NCBI GenBank assembly: GCA_963697705.1
Contig: CAVOPA010000009.1
Coordinates: forward strand, 124,001-188,000
Direction: 5' to 3'
Origin: CAVUCH01 sp963697705
Lineage (GTDB): Bacteria; Acidobacteriota; Vicinamibacteria; Vicinamibacterales; JAENWD01
DNA: 64,000 nt
This document shows, in pieces, positions 8,533 to 17,894 of the stretch. Below the pieces are notes generated by a model, which was given only the letters and a program-made list of their open reading frames with translations, did not search any database and was not told the origin of the DNA. Every line of letters starts with the position of its first letter. Positions within the stretch are counted from its first letter, which is position 1. The position numbers and the translations under genes were made by a program.

Positions 8533-9642
8533 TCAATTGGCCAGCACATCGCGGTAGAGCGCCACCGTACGCGCAGCCATCCGTGCCGCCGTGAACTCTT
8601 GAGCCACACGGCGCCTGCCTGCCTCACCGAGACGCCGGCGCAGCGCGGGATCGCCAAGCAGATCCCGCAGCGCATTGGCGAGCGCGGCCGGATCGCCAGG
8701 CGGGACTACCAGGCCGGTGTCGTCGTGCTGGTTGACCCACGGCACGCCTGACGCGACCGACGTGCTCACGACCGGCTTGCCGCAGGCCATCGCTTCGATC
8801 TGCACCATGCCGAAGGCCTCGGCCCGTGTCGTCGATGGAAGCACGAAGACGTCGCAGGCGTGGTACAGCGCCGCGAGATGGGCTTCGTCAACACTGCCAG
8901 CAAAGGTGACGCGGCCGGCGCACGTCGCGCTCGCCTGGGCTTCGAGGGCGCCGCGCAACGGGCCATCGCCGACGACAACGAGGCTCGCGTCAACCGTCGC
9001 CATCGCGCGGAGCAGCACGTCGACGCCTTTGTACGAGACCAGCCGCCCGACAAACAGCAGGAGCGGCGTTCCGCACGTCTCGCGGACGGCCGCGGCGCGG
9101 ATGAGAACCGGCGGGGTGCCGGCGAGTGGCGCGGTGTCGATCCCGTATGGGATGACAACGCACTTGTGCCGATGATCCTCGAGCTGCTCGGCGCGCTCCG
9201 CCATGCTCGGCGACGCCACGATGATGCGCGCCGCGCGGTCGAGTACGCGCTTGAGAAACGGGCGATACAGCAGCCGGTACTTCCACTCGGCGCGGACGAC
9301 CTCACTGTGGAAGTAGACGACGAGCGGCCCGCGCTGCCCCGTGAGGAAGTCGGACACGAGCGCGATCGGATTCGGCTCGTGCACCACCGTCAGGTCGGGA
9401 CTGAGCCGCCGGAGCTCCAACGGCAGCGCCGGCGACAGCCCGACGCTGCCAATCATCGCGAGGCTGCCTGCACGCGTGATCGGCACGCCGTTCTGCACCT
9501 CGTGACACGTGGTGCGGCCGGTGCTGGCCACGAGGACGCGGCTGTCCACCTCGCGCCGCTCTCCCTCGCAGAGCAGCTGCAGCACACGCTCCATGCCGCC
9601 GGGCACCGGCGGGTAGTACTTGCCGACGTGCAGGATCTTCAT
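8533..9642 (-). CDS. Glycosyltransferase family 4 (GT-B)
   Basis: This is a 369-residue cytoplasmic GT-B enzyme that transfers a sugar from an activated donor to a growing lipid-linked glycan. The N-terminal acceptor domain starts MKILHVGKYYPPVPGGMERV, with the usual Gly-rich loop. The C-terminal domain has LLFVGRLVSYKGVDVLLRAM and the donor-binding EX7E stretch EAFGMVQIEAMACGKPV. Its ATG overlaps the TGA of the upstream glycosyltransferase (ATGA, 9639-9642), which implies translational coupling. The sugar donor is not predictable. It is the last glycosyltransferase of the tightly packed block; a 131-bp gap follows. Confidence 0.9.
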   Translation of the reverse strand: MKILHVGKYYPPVPGGMERVLQLLCEGERREVDSRVLVASTGRTTCHEVQNGVPITRAGSLAMIGSVGLSPALPLELRRLSPDLTVVHEPNPIALVSDFLTGQRGPLVVYFHSEVVRAEWKYRLLYRPFLKRVLDRAARIIVASPSMAERAEQLEDHRHKCVVIPYGIDTAPLAGTPPVLIRAAAVRETCGTPLLLFVGRLVSYKGVDVLLRAMATVDASLVVVGDGPLRGALEAQASATCAGRVTFAGSVDEAHLAALYHACDVFVLPSTTRAEAFGMVQIEAMACGKPVVSTSVASGVPWVNQHDDTGLVVPPGDPAALANALRDLLGDPALRRRLGEAGRRRVAQEFTAARMAARTVALYRDVLAN

Positions 9643-10889
9643 CGCTCGCGGGCGCGCCCGCCCGTCTCCGGTGCCAGCTCACCGGCGGCGACCTGCGCGT
9701 AGAGCGCGGCCATCTGCTCGGCGTACAGGAGCCAGCTGAATCGGCCTGCACGGGTGCGCGCGGCGTCACATCGCGCCGACCATGCGTCAGGGCACGCGGC
9801 GCGCTCATCGAGCAGACGCGCGGCGGCGTCGGCCCACACGCGCGGATCGGTGCCGTCCACGAACACCGCCCCTTGTCCGGCCACCTCGCGGAGCACCGGA
9901 AGATCGCGCGCCAGCACTGGCAGCCCCGCGGCCATCGCTTCGAGCACCGGCAGACCGAAGCCTTCGCGGTCTGACGTGATGACGAGCAGCGCGGCACGGC
10001 GGTAGACGGCGTGCAGCGTTTCGCGCGACAGAAACGGCAGCACGCGCGTGCGGCCCGTGATTCCCAGGCGCGCCGCGAGCGCTTCCTGTTCGCTGGTGAA
10101 CGCGCCCCCCACGCGCAGCAGCCGCGCCGTGGGGTAGCGCGCGGCGATGACGGCGAACAGCTCCAACAGCAGATCGAGCCGCTTGCGCGGGATCGTGCTT
10201 CCTACGTGCAGGATATCGAGCGTGTCACCTCGCCCGTCGAGCAGCCGGTCGACGTGCTCGTCGGCGCCCGTATGCATCGGTGATGCGTCGACTCCGTTCG
10301 GCACGACGACGACCTGAGAGGGGGTGGCGAGTCCGGCTCCGATCAGCTCGGTCGCGGTGGCGCGGCTCGGACACGCGATGACGGCCGCGCGCTTCAGTCC
10401 CGCGGCGAGCCGCCGCACGAGGAACGGAGGCAGCCCGGTGTCGACGATCCCGGGCGTCACGAACCCACGAAACGTGTCGGTGTCATGACACGTGACGATC
10501 GTGCGGCCGCGCGGCAGCGCCAGCGCGAGATGTGCGTAGCTGTGATCGACCACGTGGAAGACGTCGCAGCGGTGGGCCTGCCCCAGGAGCGCCCGGCGAT
10601 ACAGCCAGAAGCGATTGAAGACGCGATCGGCGGTGCTGCCCGCCCCGTCCGCACCACGTCGCACCCGCCGGATCACCGGCACGAGACCGGGACGGACCAG
10701 TCGCGGCGTCACGGGCCACGCCTGCTGGCGGGGCAACTCGCGGACCAGCGCGTCGGCGACGAGGTCCATGCTCGGCCAGTTTTCCTCGAGCATGTCGGCG
10801 AGCACCCCGACCACCAGAGCGCGCGGGGCGGCGGCAGGCCGACCCTCTGCTGGTCGCGACGAGTGCACCCCTTCAACGGCGGAGCTCAC
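9639..10889 (-). CDS. Glycosyltransferase family 4 (GT-B)
   Basis: This is a 416-residue GT-B enzyme. The N-terminal domain contains FHVVDHSYAHLALALPRGRT and TIVTCHDTDTF, the usual sequence before the hinge. The C-terminal domain has ILHVGSTIPRKRLDLLLELF and the EX7E element EGFGLPVLEAMAAGLPV. I place the start at the GTG at 10889, whose last bases form GTGA with the stop of the upstream methyltransferase gene (10886-10888). An in-frame extension to 11126 would lie wholly inside that methyltransferase and has no domain content. The DxRGFVTPG-type middle region resembles mannosyltransferases, but the donor is unassigned. Confidence 0.88.
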   Translation of the reverse strand: MSSAVEGVHSSRPAEGRPAAAPRALVVGVLADMLEENWPSMDLVADALVRELPRQQAWPVTPRLVRPGLVPVIRRVRRGADGAGSTADRVFNRFWLYRRALLGQAHRCDVFHVVDHSYAHLALALPRGRTIVTCHDTDTFRGFVTPGIVDTGLPPFLVRRLAAGLKRAAVIACPSRATATELIGAGLATPSQVVVVPNGVDASPMHTGADEHVDRLLDGRGDTLDILHVGSTIPRKRLDLLLELFAVIAARYPTARLLRVGGAFTSEQEALAARLGITGRTRVLPFLSRETLHAVYRRAALLVITSDREGFGLPVLEAMAAGLPVLARDLPVLREVAGQGAVFVDGTDPRVWADAAARLLDERAACPDAWSARCDAARTRAGRFSWLLYAEQMAALYAQVAAGELAPETGGRARER

Positions 10890-11656
10890 GGCGTGGTGGG
10901 CCTGCGCGCGACGAACCAGGCCTGGGTGCCGAAGTGCGGAGGCAGAGACGATACCGGCGAGGAGAGAACCGCCTCCAGCACGAACAGCCGCGCGATGTCG
11001 TCGCGTAGCACCATCCAGTTGAAGCCCTTGTGATCGTGGAAGGGCGGCCCCGACGCTGCCCGGTGCACGGGCCGGTCGATGTGCTGCCGGGGGCCGGCGA
11101 AGAGGCTCGGACCCCACTCGGACCATCGGTACGGGTCGGTGCCCGGGTAGTCACCGATCCCGCGCCAGCCGGCGATCGTTCTCACCACCTGTTTCAGCAC
11201 CAGCGGCACTCCGGTTTCGACGGGCACGCTCACGATCAAATGTCCCCCGGGGGCCAGCATGTGCTTCAGCCGCTCGAGCAGCGGCCTGCGATCGACGACG
11301 TGCTCGAGCACTTCCATGCAGTAGATCGTGTCGAAGGCCGCGGCCGGCGTGCCGAGCTCGTCGACGTGCACGAAGACCGCGCCGGTGTATCCCAGCCGCC
11401 GGCGGCAGTCGTCGACGAGGTCGGGGGCGATTTCGACGCCGGCCGCGTAGGGCGGCGGGTGCGCGCCGCGCCGCAGCATCGCGATGAAGCTGCCGTCGCC
11501 CGAGCCGTAGTCGAGCACACGTGACCCGCCGACGCGCGCCGCGAGATCGAGAGCCACCTGGAACCGGCGGCGGTGGCTCCACGCGATCAGCCGGGCGCGC
11601 GAGAGCAGCTGCTTCCGCGCGTAGACGCCCGACTCTTCGGCGGCGGTGAGCTTCAT
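10886..11656 (-). CDS. Class I SAM-dependent methyltransferase
   Basis: This is a 256-residue Methyltransf_11/23-like enzyme. Motif I is RVLDYGSGDGSFIAML (about residues 46-61), the beta-2 acid sits in AAGVEIAP, and the post-motif region FDTIYCMEVLEHV is followed by LAPGGHLIVSVPVE. The hydrophobic C-terminal half with WRGIGDYPGTDPYRWSEWG suggests a large or lipid-linked acceptor. The start is the ATG at 11656; a GTG at 11659 is directly adjacent. Its stop overlaps the next glycosyltransferase start (GTGA). It is the second of three methyltransferases in the locus, so the glycan is probably multiply methylated or methyl-capped. Confidence 0.85.
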   Translation of the reverse strand: MKLTAAEESGVYARKQLLSRARLIAWSHRRRFQVALDLAARVGGSRVLDYGSGDGSFIAMLRRGAHPPPYAAGVEIAPDLVDDCRRRLGYTGAVFVHVDELGTPAAAFDTIYCMEVLEHVVDRRPLLERLKHMLAPGGHLIVSVPVETGVPLVLKQVVRTIAGWRGIGDYPGTDPYRWSEWGPSLFAGPRQHIDRPVHRAASGPPFHDHKGFNWMVLRDDIARLFVLEAVLSSPVSSLPPHFGTQAWFVARRPTTP

Positions 11657-11668
11657 CACAGGTGGCGT

Positions 11669-12841
11669 CTACACTCCTGCGTCTAGGTGGATGTCCGGAG
11701 CAGACGGCGCGACGGGCCCGCCGTCGACGATCGCCGCGAACCGGGCAAACGCGGCCTCACGATCGTAGATATCGGCCACGAGCGCACGGCCTGTTGCCGT
11801 CCGGCGGCCGGCCTCCTGGGGGTCGTCGAGGACGTGTGCGATGGCGCGCGCGAGCGCCTGCACGTCTCCAGGTGCATACGACCAGCCCGTGTTCTCATCG
11901 ATCGTGTCGCGCAGCCCTCCGACCGCGGCGGCTACGACGGGAACGCCGCACGCCAAAGCCTCGAGCGGCGAGAAGCCGAGGCCTTCCTCGCGGCTGGCCT
12001 GCACGCAGACGTCCGATGCGCGGTAGTAATCAGCGAGCTCCGGCCCTGGCGGAATCGCGGGCCCCTCGATCACCGCCTCGTGGACGCCGTGTCTGAAGGC
12101 CCGGCGGACGAATTCCTCGTAACCGCCGCTGCGGTGCAGGAGCCGCACGTCGCGTCCGGCGCCACGCAGTACACCGACGGCGGCGAGCAGCGTGTCGGGA
12201 TCCTTTTCCGGCGCGATACGGCTGCTGAAGAAGAGCAGCGCCGCGCCGACCGGCAGGCCGAGACGGCGGCGCAGCGCGTCGCGCGCTTCGGTCGACGGCG
12301 CGAACACCGTTCTGTCGATGCCGTAGATGGGCACGACGTCGACCGGCCGCGACGTGCCGTGGTCGCGCACCACGGAGGCCAGATAGCGACTGAGCACTAC
12401 GTACCGCCGTCCGACCCGCGCGTTCAGCCACGCAAGCAGCCGGAGCCCCGTCCACTCGACACGCCGGAACGGACGGCGCCCGCCAGCCACCCGGCGGCAC
12501 CGGTAGTACGCCTCGGTGGGACTGCAGACGAGCATCACCACCGGGATTCCCGCAGCACGGGCCGCGAGGTTCGCCGCCAGAGCGGCGACACCATATCCCT
12601 GCACCAGCACCGAGCCAATGCGGCGCCGCTCGCGCAGCACGCCGAGCGCGACGTAGAAACCGAAAAGGATGAACGAAGGAGGCCCCACGTGCAGGCTGAA
12701 GCGGGCAGCCGTGGGCTGGCTGATCTCCCGGCCGCCGGCGATGCGGCGCGCAACGATCGTCAGCGGCCACCGTTCGGCGAGTCCCTCGACGAGCCGCACG
12801 TCCGTGCCGCTCTCCACGACGAACCAGAGCCCGCCGGTCAC
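11669..12841 (-). CDS. Glycosyltransferase family 4 (GT-B)
   Basis: This is a 390-residue GT-B protein. The N-terminal half includes IGSVLVQGYGVAALAANLAA, and the C-terminal half has LLFFSSRIAPEKDPDTLLAA and the EX7E element EGLGFSPLEALACGVPV. The start is a GTG at 12841 that overlaps the stop of the upstream glycosyltransferase (12838-12840), again giving a GTGA junction. Nine bases separate it from the downstream methyltransferase. Donor and acceptor are unknown. The acceptor domain starts directly (GGLWFVVESGTDVR) without the usual GGxE loop, so it may use an atypical acceptor. Confidence 0.88.
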   Translation of the reverse strand: MTGGLWFVVESGTDVRLVEGLAERWPLTIVARRIAGGREISQPTAARFSLHVGPPSFILFGFYVALGVLRERRRIGSVLVQGYGVAALAANLAARAAGIPVVMLVCSPTEAYYRCRRVAGGRRPFRRVEWTGLRLLAWLNARVGRRYVVLSRYLASVVRDHGTSRPVDVVPIYGIDRTVFAPSTEARDALRRRLGLPVGAALLFFSSRIAPEKDPDTLLAAVGVLRGAGRDVRLLHRSGGYEEFVRRAFRHGVHEAVIEGPAIPPGPELADYYRASDVCVQASREEGLGFSPLEALACGVPVVAAAVGGLRDTIDENTGWSYAPGDVQALARAIAHVLDDPQEAGRRTATGRALVADIYDREAAFARFAAIVDGGPVAPSAPDIHLDAGV

Positions 12842-14025
12842 GCGCGGGCTCCGCCGCCGCCGATTTCGTCGAGCGCACGTGCGAGCGCGCCGATGTGGTC
12901 GCGCGCGGCCGCGGCCGCGTGCGCGGCGCGTGCGCCTCGCCGCAGGTCGGCGTAGTGCGCGTCATCGGAAAGCGCCTGCACGATCGCCTCGCCGAGCGCA
13001 GCCGCGGGGTCGGGAAACGGATTCGCGAGGTGACCGGTCACTCCATCCGCCAGCCACTCGGGGACGCCGCCGACGCGGAAGCCGGCGACCGGCACGCCGT
13101 GCGCCCCAGCCTCGAAGCCGACCAACCCGAATGGTTCGGGCCACAGCGACGGCACGACCAGCAGCCCCGCACTGTCGAGCAACGCGTCGCAGGCGTCCGA
13201 ATCGAGGTGACCGACGAGCCGCACCTCGAGCAGTGCACGCGGCGGTACCTGTGCCACGGCTCGCTGCACGTCCGCCAACGCGGAACCCTCACCCGCCACT
13301 GTCAGCCGCAGCGGCCGCGCGAGCCGAACGGCGGCCGCAGCGACGGCCGCAACAGCGATCGCGGGCCCTTTCAGGCGCTCGAGCCGTCCGAGGTACACGA
13401 CGTGAGCGGGATCCGCAACCGCGTCGTGCGTGTCTCGGCGAGCCGGTACGGGTGGTGGCAGGACGCGGATGCGCTCACGCAGCACACCGTGGCGCTCGTA
13501 CTCGCCGGCGATGTACGCCGACAAGGCGAACACCCGTTCGTGGCGCCGCACCGCGGCGAGGTGGCGCTGTTGCGACCCATACTCCCGGACCATCGTCACC
13601 GGGTTGAGGCCGCCGCATCTACGCGGGAAGTACCGCAGAAGGCAACCGGCTCCGAGCGTGCGCTGACAGGTCTGGATGCCGGGGAAGCTGTGGGCCTTGG
13701 CGCCGGAGATGCACGTACCGTGGTGCGCGTGCGCGAAGAACACCGACGGCCCGATTGACGAGAGGGCTTCTTCGAGGGCCGGATCGCCGACGCCGTGCGA
13801 CATGACGATCTGAGGGGAAAAGGTACGCACGGCCGCATCGACCGCCGGCATCGCCTCATGCGGAGCCCACGACGGAACGCTCAGCCCAGCTGCCCGTGTC
13901 TGCCGGTCCTCCGCAAACACGCACACGTCGTGACCTGCCTCGCGGAGCCCGTGGACGGATTGCTCGACGTACGCTTCCACCCCCCCGATGCGCGCCAGCG
14001 TGCGCGTGACGACCGCGATGCGCAT
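12838..14025 (-). CDS. Glycosyltransferase family 4 (GT-B)
   Basis: This is a 395-residue GT-B enzyme beginning MRIAVVTRTLARIGGVEAYV, with the conserved GGxE loop. The middle contains a Cys-rich insertion, CISGAKAHSFPGIQTCQRTL followed by GCLLRYFPRRCGG. This matches the four-Cys element seen in a subgroup of GT4 enzymes, possibly metal-binding. The donor domain shows VVYLGRLERLKGPAIAVAAV and EPFGLVGFEAGAHGVPV. The start is the ATG at 14025. It lies 15 bp after the upstream glycosyltransferase and overlaps the downstream one by 4 bp. Confidence 0.88.
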   Translation of the reverse strand: MRIAVVTRTLARIGGVEAYVEQSVHGLREAGHDVCVFAEDRQTRAAGLSVPSWAPHEAMPAVDAAVRTFSPQIVMSHGVGDPALEEALSSIGPSVFFAHAHHGTCISGAKAHSFPGIQTCQRTLGAGCLLRYFPRRCGGLNPVTMVREYGSQQRHLAAVRRHERVFALSAYIAGEYERHGVLRERIRVLPPPVPARRDTHDAVADPAHVVYLGRLERLKGPAIAVAAVAAAAVRLARPLRLTVAGEGSALADVQRAVAQVPPRALLEVRLVGHLDSDACDALLDSAGLLVVPSLWPEPFGLVGFEAGAHGVPVAGFRVGGVPEWLADGVTGHLANPFPDPAAALGEAIVQALSDDAHYADLRRGARAAHAAAAARDHIGALARALDEIGGGGARA

Positions 14026-14040
14026 GGGCGGCCCGCGTCC

Positions 14041-15189
14041 TCAGCCCGCCTGGAGTGCCGCGACGGCGCGTGCCGTCGAGAACCGGCGCGCGAAAAGTGT
14101 CCTGGCCCCGTCCGCGAGCGTTGCACGCACGGCGGCGTCCGCGAGCAGATCGAGCGTGGCCGCGGCGAGTGCCCGGACGTCCCCTGCGGCGGCGAGTCGC
14201 ACCCCTCCGTCGCTCCGCCAGAACGGCTCCGTCAAGTACCCGTCCGTTGTCACGATGGCGCGGCCGTGCGCGAGGAGCGCGGTGGCGGTGGTACGGCGCG
14301 CAGTGACGCCGTCTGGATACGGTTGCACGAAGACGTCACCCGCGAGGACGTGGGCCGATAACGCCTCGACGTCGAGCGTCCCGGTGGCGATGACCCGAGC
14401 GGCTACCCGTGGCGCGCACGCCGCGATCTCCGCGGCGAACCGCTCGCCATCGCGGCCGATCAGGAGCCAGGTGACGTCCGGCCGCGCCTCGAGCACCTGC
14501 TCGATCACCGGCGCCAGAGTGGCGGTCACGAGGGGGTTGAACGTGCCGAAGTGCGCGACGACGGGATGCCGCCATCGCGCGGCCACCCGCGTGACCAGGC
14601 CGTCGTCGGTGGTCGGCGTCAGCGGGCTGGGGAGTGGGAGCCATCCGAATCCGAGGCTCCTGCCCAGCCCGTACGGACGCACATACGGCTCGAACGATGC
14701 GGTGGCGAGCCACACGGCGCTCGCCGAGGCGAGCAGCGTGGCGAGCATGGCCCGGTGCAGCAGCGCCGCGCCGCTCTGGCGCAGGCGCCGCCGGTCGAAC
14801 GCGAGGTACGGCTCGTGGACCATCACCTCCACGCGATCGTGGTGCAGCCAGGCGCGCCGCCACACCCACGCGCAGAAGGAGACGTTCAGCGAGCGGCGGC
14901 CGAATCCGTGCGGCACCCACTGGACGAAGAGCCGCCGGGGCGAAGGTCGCGTGTCGAGCCCGTGCTGCAGCGCACGGAGCGCCTCCGGCCCGAAGCGATC
15001 CGGGAGCTCGTGCACCACGACGCCCGAATCGACCGGGACGGCGGTCCCTCCCGGCGGACACCACACGTGCACGTCAACGCCGGTCGCCGCCAGGCTGGCG
15101 GCGAGGCCGCGCGTGTGATCGGCCACGCCGCCCACGTCGGGCGGGTACTCGCACGTGATGATGTCGATCGATCGGCAAGGCTGGCTCAC
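14041..15189 (-). CDS. GT4-like glycosyltransferase with degenerate donor motif
   Basis: This is a 382-residue protein with a normal GT-B acceptor domain (IDIITCEYPPDVGGVADHTR) and a recognisable C-terminal Rossmann domain (WLLIGRDGERF and VFVQPYPDGVTARRTTATAL). The canonical EX7E pair that holds the nucleotide-sugar ribose and phosphate is missing: the equivalent stretch has Gln and Thr where Glu is expected. The start is the GTG at 15189, which forms GTGA with the stop of the upstream gene (15186-15188). An in-frame extension to 15270 was rejected because it would lie inside that gene. It could be an active variant that uses another residue, or a non-catalytic partner of a neighbouring GT4. 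Confidence 0.75.
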   Translation of the reverse strand: MSQPCRSIDIITCEYPPDVGGVADHTRGLAASLAATGVDVHVWCPPGGTAVPVDSGVVVHELPDRFGPEALRALQHGLDTRPSPRRLFVQWVPHGFGRRSLNVSFCAWVWRRAWLHHDRVEVMVHEPYLAFDRRRLRQSGAALLHRAMLATLLASASAVWLATASFEPYVRPYGLGRSLGFGWLPLPSPLTPTTDDGLVTRVAARWRHPVVAHFGTFNPLVTATLAPVIEQVLEARPDVTWLLIGRDGERFAAEIAACAPRVAARVIATGTLDVEALSAHVLAGDVFVQPYPDGVTARRTTATALLAHGRAIVTTDGYLTEPFWRSDGGVRLAAAGDVRALAAATLDLLADAAVRATLADGARTLFARRFSTARAVAALQAG

Positions 15190-16310
15190 GCCGCATCCTG
15201 CCGGCGCATGCGGTCGGGGGACGCCGTTCCCTCGTAGATCGCCAGGCACTGCCGCACCACGCGATCCCACGTGAAGCGATCGAGCACTCGTGCCCGGCCC
15301 GCTGCGCCCAGGCGCGCGGCCTCCGCCGGGTGATCGCGCAGCCAGCGGATTGCTGCGCCGAGCGCCGCAGGGTCATTCGGTGGAACGATGATTCCGGTAA
15401 TGCCGTCGTCGACCACCTCGGGCAAGCTCGCCACTCGTGTGCACACCACCGGCGTGCCGCACGCCATGGCCTCGAGCAGTGTCTGCCCGAGCAGCTCCGG
15501 CACCCGCGTCTCGCCGCCGTCGCGGTCGCGATACACGCTGGGCAGCACGACGCAGGCCGCCCGCCGGTACTCCGCCACGAGCTCCGCGTCGCTCAATCCC
15601 TGCACGATCGTGACCGGGCGTCCGGCGGACCGGTGCTGGAGCCGCCGCAGGTAGGCTTCGTCTGGCGCCGGACCGGCAATCGTCACTGCGGTTGTCAGAG
15701 CCGCGGCATCTACCAGATCGTCGAGACCCTTGTGCGGCAGGATGCGCCCGACAAACAGCGCATGGGATCCGCGCGGCTGCGCCTGGCTCGGCGAGAACCG
15801 CGAGAGATCCACGCCGCCATGGATGACCCACGCGTCGCCGCGGGCCTGGTGCCCCGCGACTTCGCGGCTGTAGGCGCTGATGTGCAGGTGCCCGTGGAAC
15901 CACGCGTCAGTCGACATGTAGGCCGACACGTCCCATCCGCCTCCTCCGAGGTCGCTGCAGAAGACGCGGCGGCGTAGCCATCGCGCCGCCAGAGCGGCGG
16001 CGCTCGACATCAGCACGTGCTGCTGGTGGCAGTGCACCACGTCAGCCCGCGCGATTTCTCCGAACACGCGAAGGGAAAACGGGTTGGCGCGCTGGCCGGC
16101 AACGAGCCACGGACGACCAATGGTCCTGACCCGCAACTGCTCATCGACGTGCTCGTCGCCATCACGGTCGCCGAAGCTGACGAGCGCGGTCGGCGTGAGC
16201 CGCGCCATGTGGCGCGCCAACTCGAACGCATAGCGTTCAGCGCCCCCGACGACGCCGCCCGGACCGAACAGCGCGGGCACGATGTGAACGACGCGCGGGC
16301 CCTCGGTCAC
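15186..16310 (-). CDS. Glycosyltransferase family 4 (GT-B)
   Basis: This is a 374-residue GT-B enzyme: VVHIVPALFGPGGVVGGAER at the N-terminus, HALFVGRILPHKGLDDLVDA in the donor domain, and the longer acidic loop RDGGETRVPELLGQTLLEAM before ACGTPVV. The His-rich stretch ADVVHCHQQHVLM is typical of the family. I set the start at GTG 16310, forming GTGA with the flippase stop (16307-16309). The long in-frame region up to 17516 is antisense-like noise inside the flippase gene. The product probably acts just before membrane translocation, given its coupling to the flippase. Confidence 0.88.
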   Translation of the reverse strand: MTEGPRVVHIVPALFGPGGVVGGAERYAFELARHMARLTPTALVSFGDRDGDEHVDEQLRVRTIGRPWLVAGQRANPFSLRVFGEIARADVVHCHQQHVLMSSAAALAARWLRRRVFCSDLGGGGWDVSAYMSTDAWFHGHLHISAYSREVAGHQARGDAWVIHGGVDLSRFSPSQAQPRGSHALFVGRILPHKGLDDLVDAAALTTAVTIAGPAPDEAYLRRLQHRSAGRPVTIVQGLSDAELVAEYRRAACVVLPSVYRDRDGGETRVPELLGQTLLEAMACGTPVVCTRVASLPEVVDDGITGIIVPPNDPAALGAAIRWLRDHPAEAARLGAAGRARVLDRFTWDRVVRQCLAIYEGTASPDRMRRQDAA

Positions 16311-17845
16311 GCGGCATCCGCCCGGTGCAACCGGGCGCCCCAGGCCTGCAGCGGCTGCGGCAGGACACGGCGGACGTAGAGCCCCAGCGTGCCGGTCAGC
16401 GCGAAGGGAACCATGACGAGCGTGTACACCACCGCCGCTCCGCCAGCACGCATGACGAGCTGCGGCAGCCCGTGTCCGAGCGGGATCGCCGCGAGCGCGG
16501 CGCTGGCCGTCGCGCAGAAAAGGAAGCGAACGAACCAGCCGCGCAGCTCGACGAGCGGCGTATAGGAGCGGACCCCGATTTCCCGCGCGAGCAGGCGCAG
16601 GTTTGGCACGTAGCTCACCGTGACGACGCCGACGAGCGACGCGATCGCCACGCCGAGCAGCCCGTAGTGCGGCACGAGCACGAGCGCGGTCACAACCGTC
16701 ACGAAGCCGTCGGCCACGGCGGTGATCGAGAGGCGCCGCTCGTGGCCGAAGCAGAACACGGCGTAGACGGTCGTCGTGTTGACGTGCCGCGCCAGCATCG
16801 CCGCAACGAGCACCAGCGTCAGCGGGACGCCGGCGTACTGCGCGGGTCCGACCCACCACCCGACGAAGTCCCGGTTGCCCGCGACGACGACGCACGCGAT
16901 GGCGCCGCTCAGCACGAGCATGGCGCGCGTCAGCGCGGACGTGGTCGTCGCGAGGCGCTCGCGGCGCTCTGACATCCGCATTTCGCTGAGCGCCGGCGCA
17001 GCCGCCTGCATCAACATCTGAGGATGGTTGGCGAGCACCTGGATCAACTTGGCGGTGCAGGCGTAGGGCACGGCTGCGGCCGGTCCAATCAACGCGCCGA
17101 CGAGCAGCACGTCTGAACCGGCGAGCAGCGTCTGCGCGACTTGCGCCATGCTGATCCAGATTGAGCGGCCGAAGAACGCCCGGGCGTCCGTCCAGGCGAC
17201 CGCGGGCGCCCGCGGCGCCCACGCGTGCCGGTGACGGTCGTGGATGCGCCACCAGCACGCACCGACGGTGATCCCCTGCGTCACCAGCCAGCCGGCGGCG
17301 AGCGCAGTCAGCCCCGCGCCATTCAGGACGAGCCCGACCAGCACCGCTGTGCCAGCCCCCCACGCCACGAGCTGCACCTGGCCGAGAAAGACCAGATCCT
17401 GCAGCCCCTGCAGGAACGCGTGGTACGCACGCATCGGAAACGTCAGCGCGAAGAACAGCAGCACCCACCGGAGCGGCGTCCGCAGCTCCGCCCAGGACGC
17501 AGGGAGCAGGACCCACGCCGCGAGCGTTACCAGGACGACGACCGGTACTTGCCAGCGGATGACCCCGCGGATGCGGGCAACGGTATCGGCCAGCACGTCC
17601 GGGTGTTCGCCCGTGAGCACGCGTCCGCTCGCGTACGCCGTTTCACGCGGCAGCAGCCCGATGACGCCGAGATCGAGCAGGTACAGGTAGCCGAGCAACT
17701 GCAGGCCTACCAGCCACAGGCCGTACTGGTGCTGGCCCACGCGTGCGAGCAGCACGGGCGTCAGCCACAGCCCGACCAGCGTCACCAGAACGAGGTGAGC
17801 CTGCCCGAGACCCACGCCGCCGAAGACCCGCGCCGATCGGTTCAC
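16307..17845 (-). CDS. Wzx-like polysaccharide flippase (MOP superfamily)
   Basis: This is a protein of about 512 residues with 12-14 predicted hydrophobic helices and no large soluble domain, as in lipid-linked-oligosaccharide flippases. The N-terminus reads VNRSARVFGGVGLGQAHLVL, with a Gly-rich first helix. Later segments such as SIWISMAQVAQTLLAGSDVL and QMLMQAAAPALSEMR resemble MOP/Wzx proteins. The start is uncertain. I chose GTG 17845, 49 bp after the stop of the polymerase-like gene; an upstream in-frame extension enters that gene. It should move undecaprenyl-linked repeat units to the periplasm for polymerisation. A fused ABC exporter at the window edge is a second candidate flippase. 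Confidence 0.85.
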   Translation of the reverse strand: MNRSARVFGGVGLGQAHLVLVTLVGLWLTPVLLARVGQHQYGLWLVGLQLLGYLYLLDLGVIGLLPRETAYASGRVLTGEHPDVLADTVARIRGVIRWQVPVVVLVTLAAWVLLPASWAELRTPLRWVLLFFALTFPMRAYHAFLQGLQDLVFLGQVQLVAWGAGTAVLVGLVLNGAGLTALAAGWLVTQGITVGACWWRIHDRHRHAWAPRAPAVAWTDARAFFGRSIWISMAQVAQTLLAGSDVLLVGALIGPAAAVPYACTAKLIQVLANHPQMLMQAAAPALSEMRMSERRERLATTTSALTRAMLVLSGAIACVVVAGNRDFVGWWVGPAQYAGVPLTLVLVAAMLARHVNTTTVYAVFCFGHERRLSITAVADGFVTVVTALVLVPHYGLLGVAIASLVGVVTVSYVPNLRLLAREIGVRSYTPLVELRGWFVRFLFCATASAALAAIPLGHGLPQLVMRAGGAAVVYTLVMVPFALTGTLGLYVRRVLPQPLQAWGARLHRADAA

Positions 17846-17894
17846 GGTGTCACGGTCCGCAGTCCGAAGTGAAGAAACGAGCGGTGTTCGCCGG

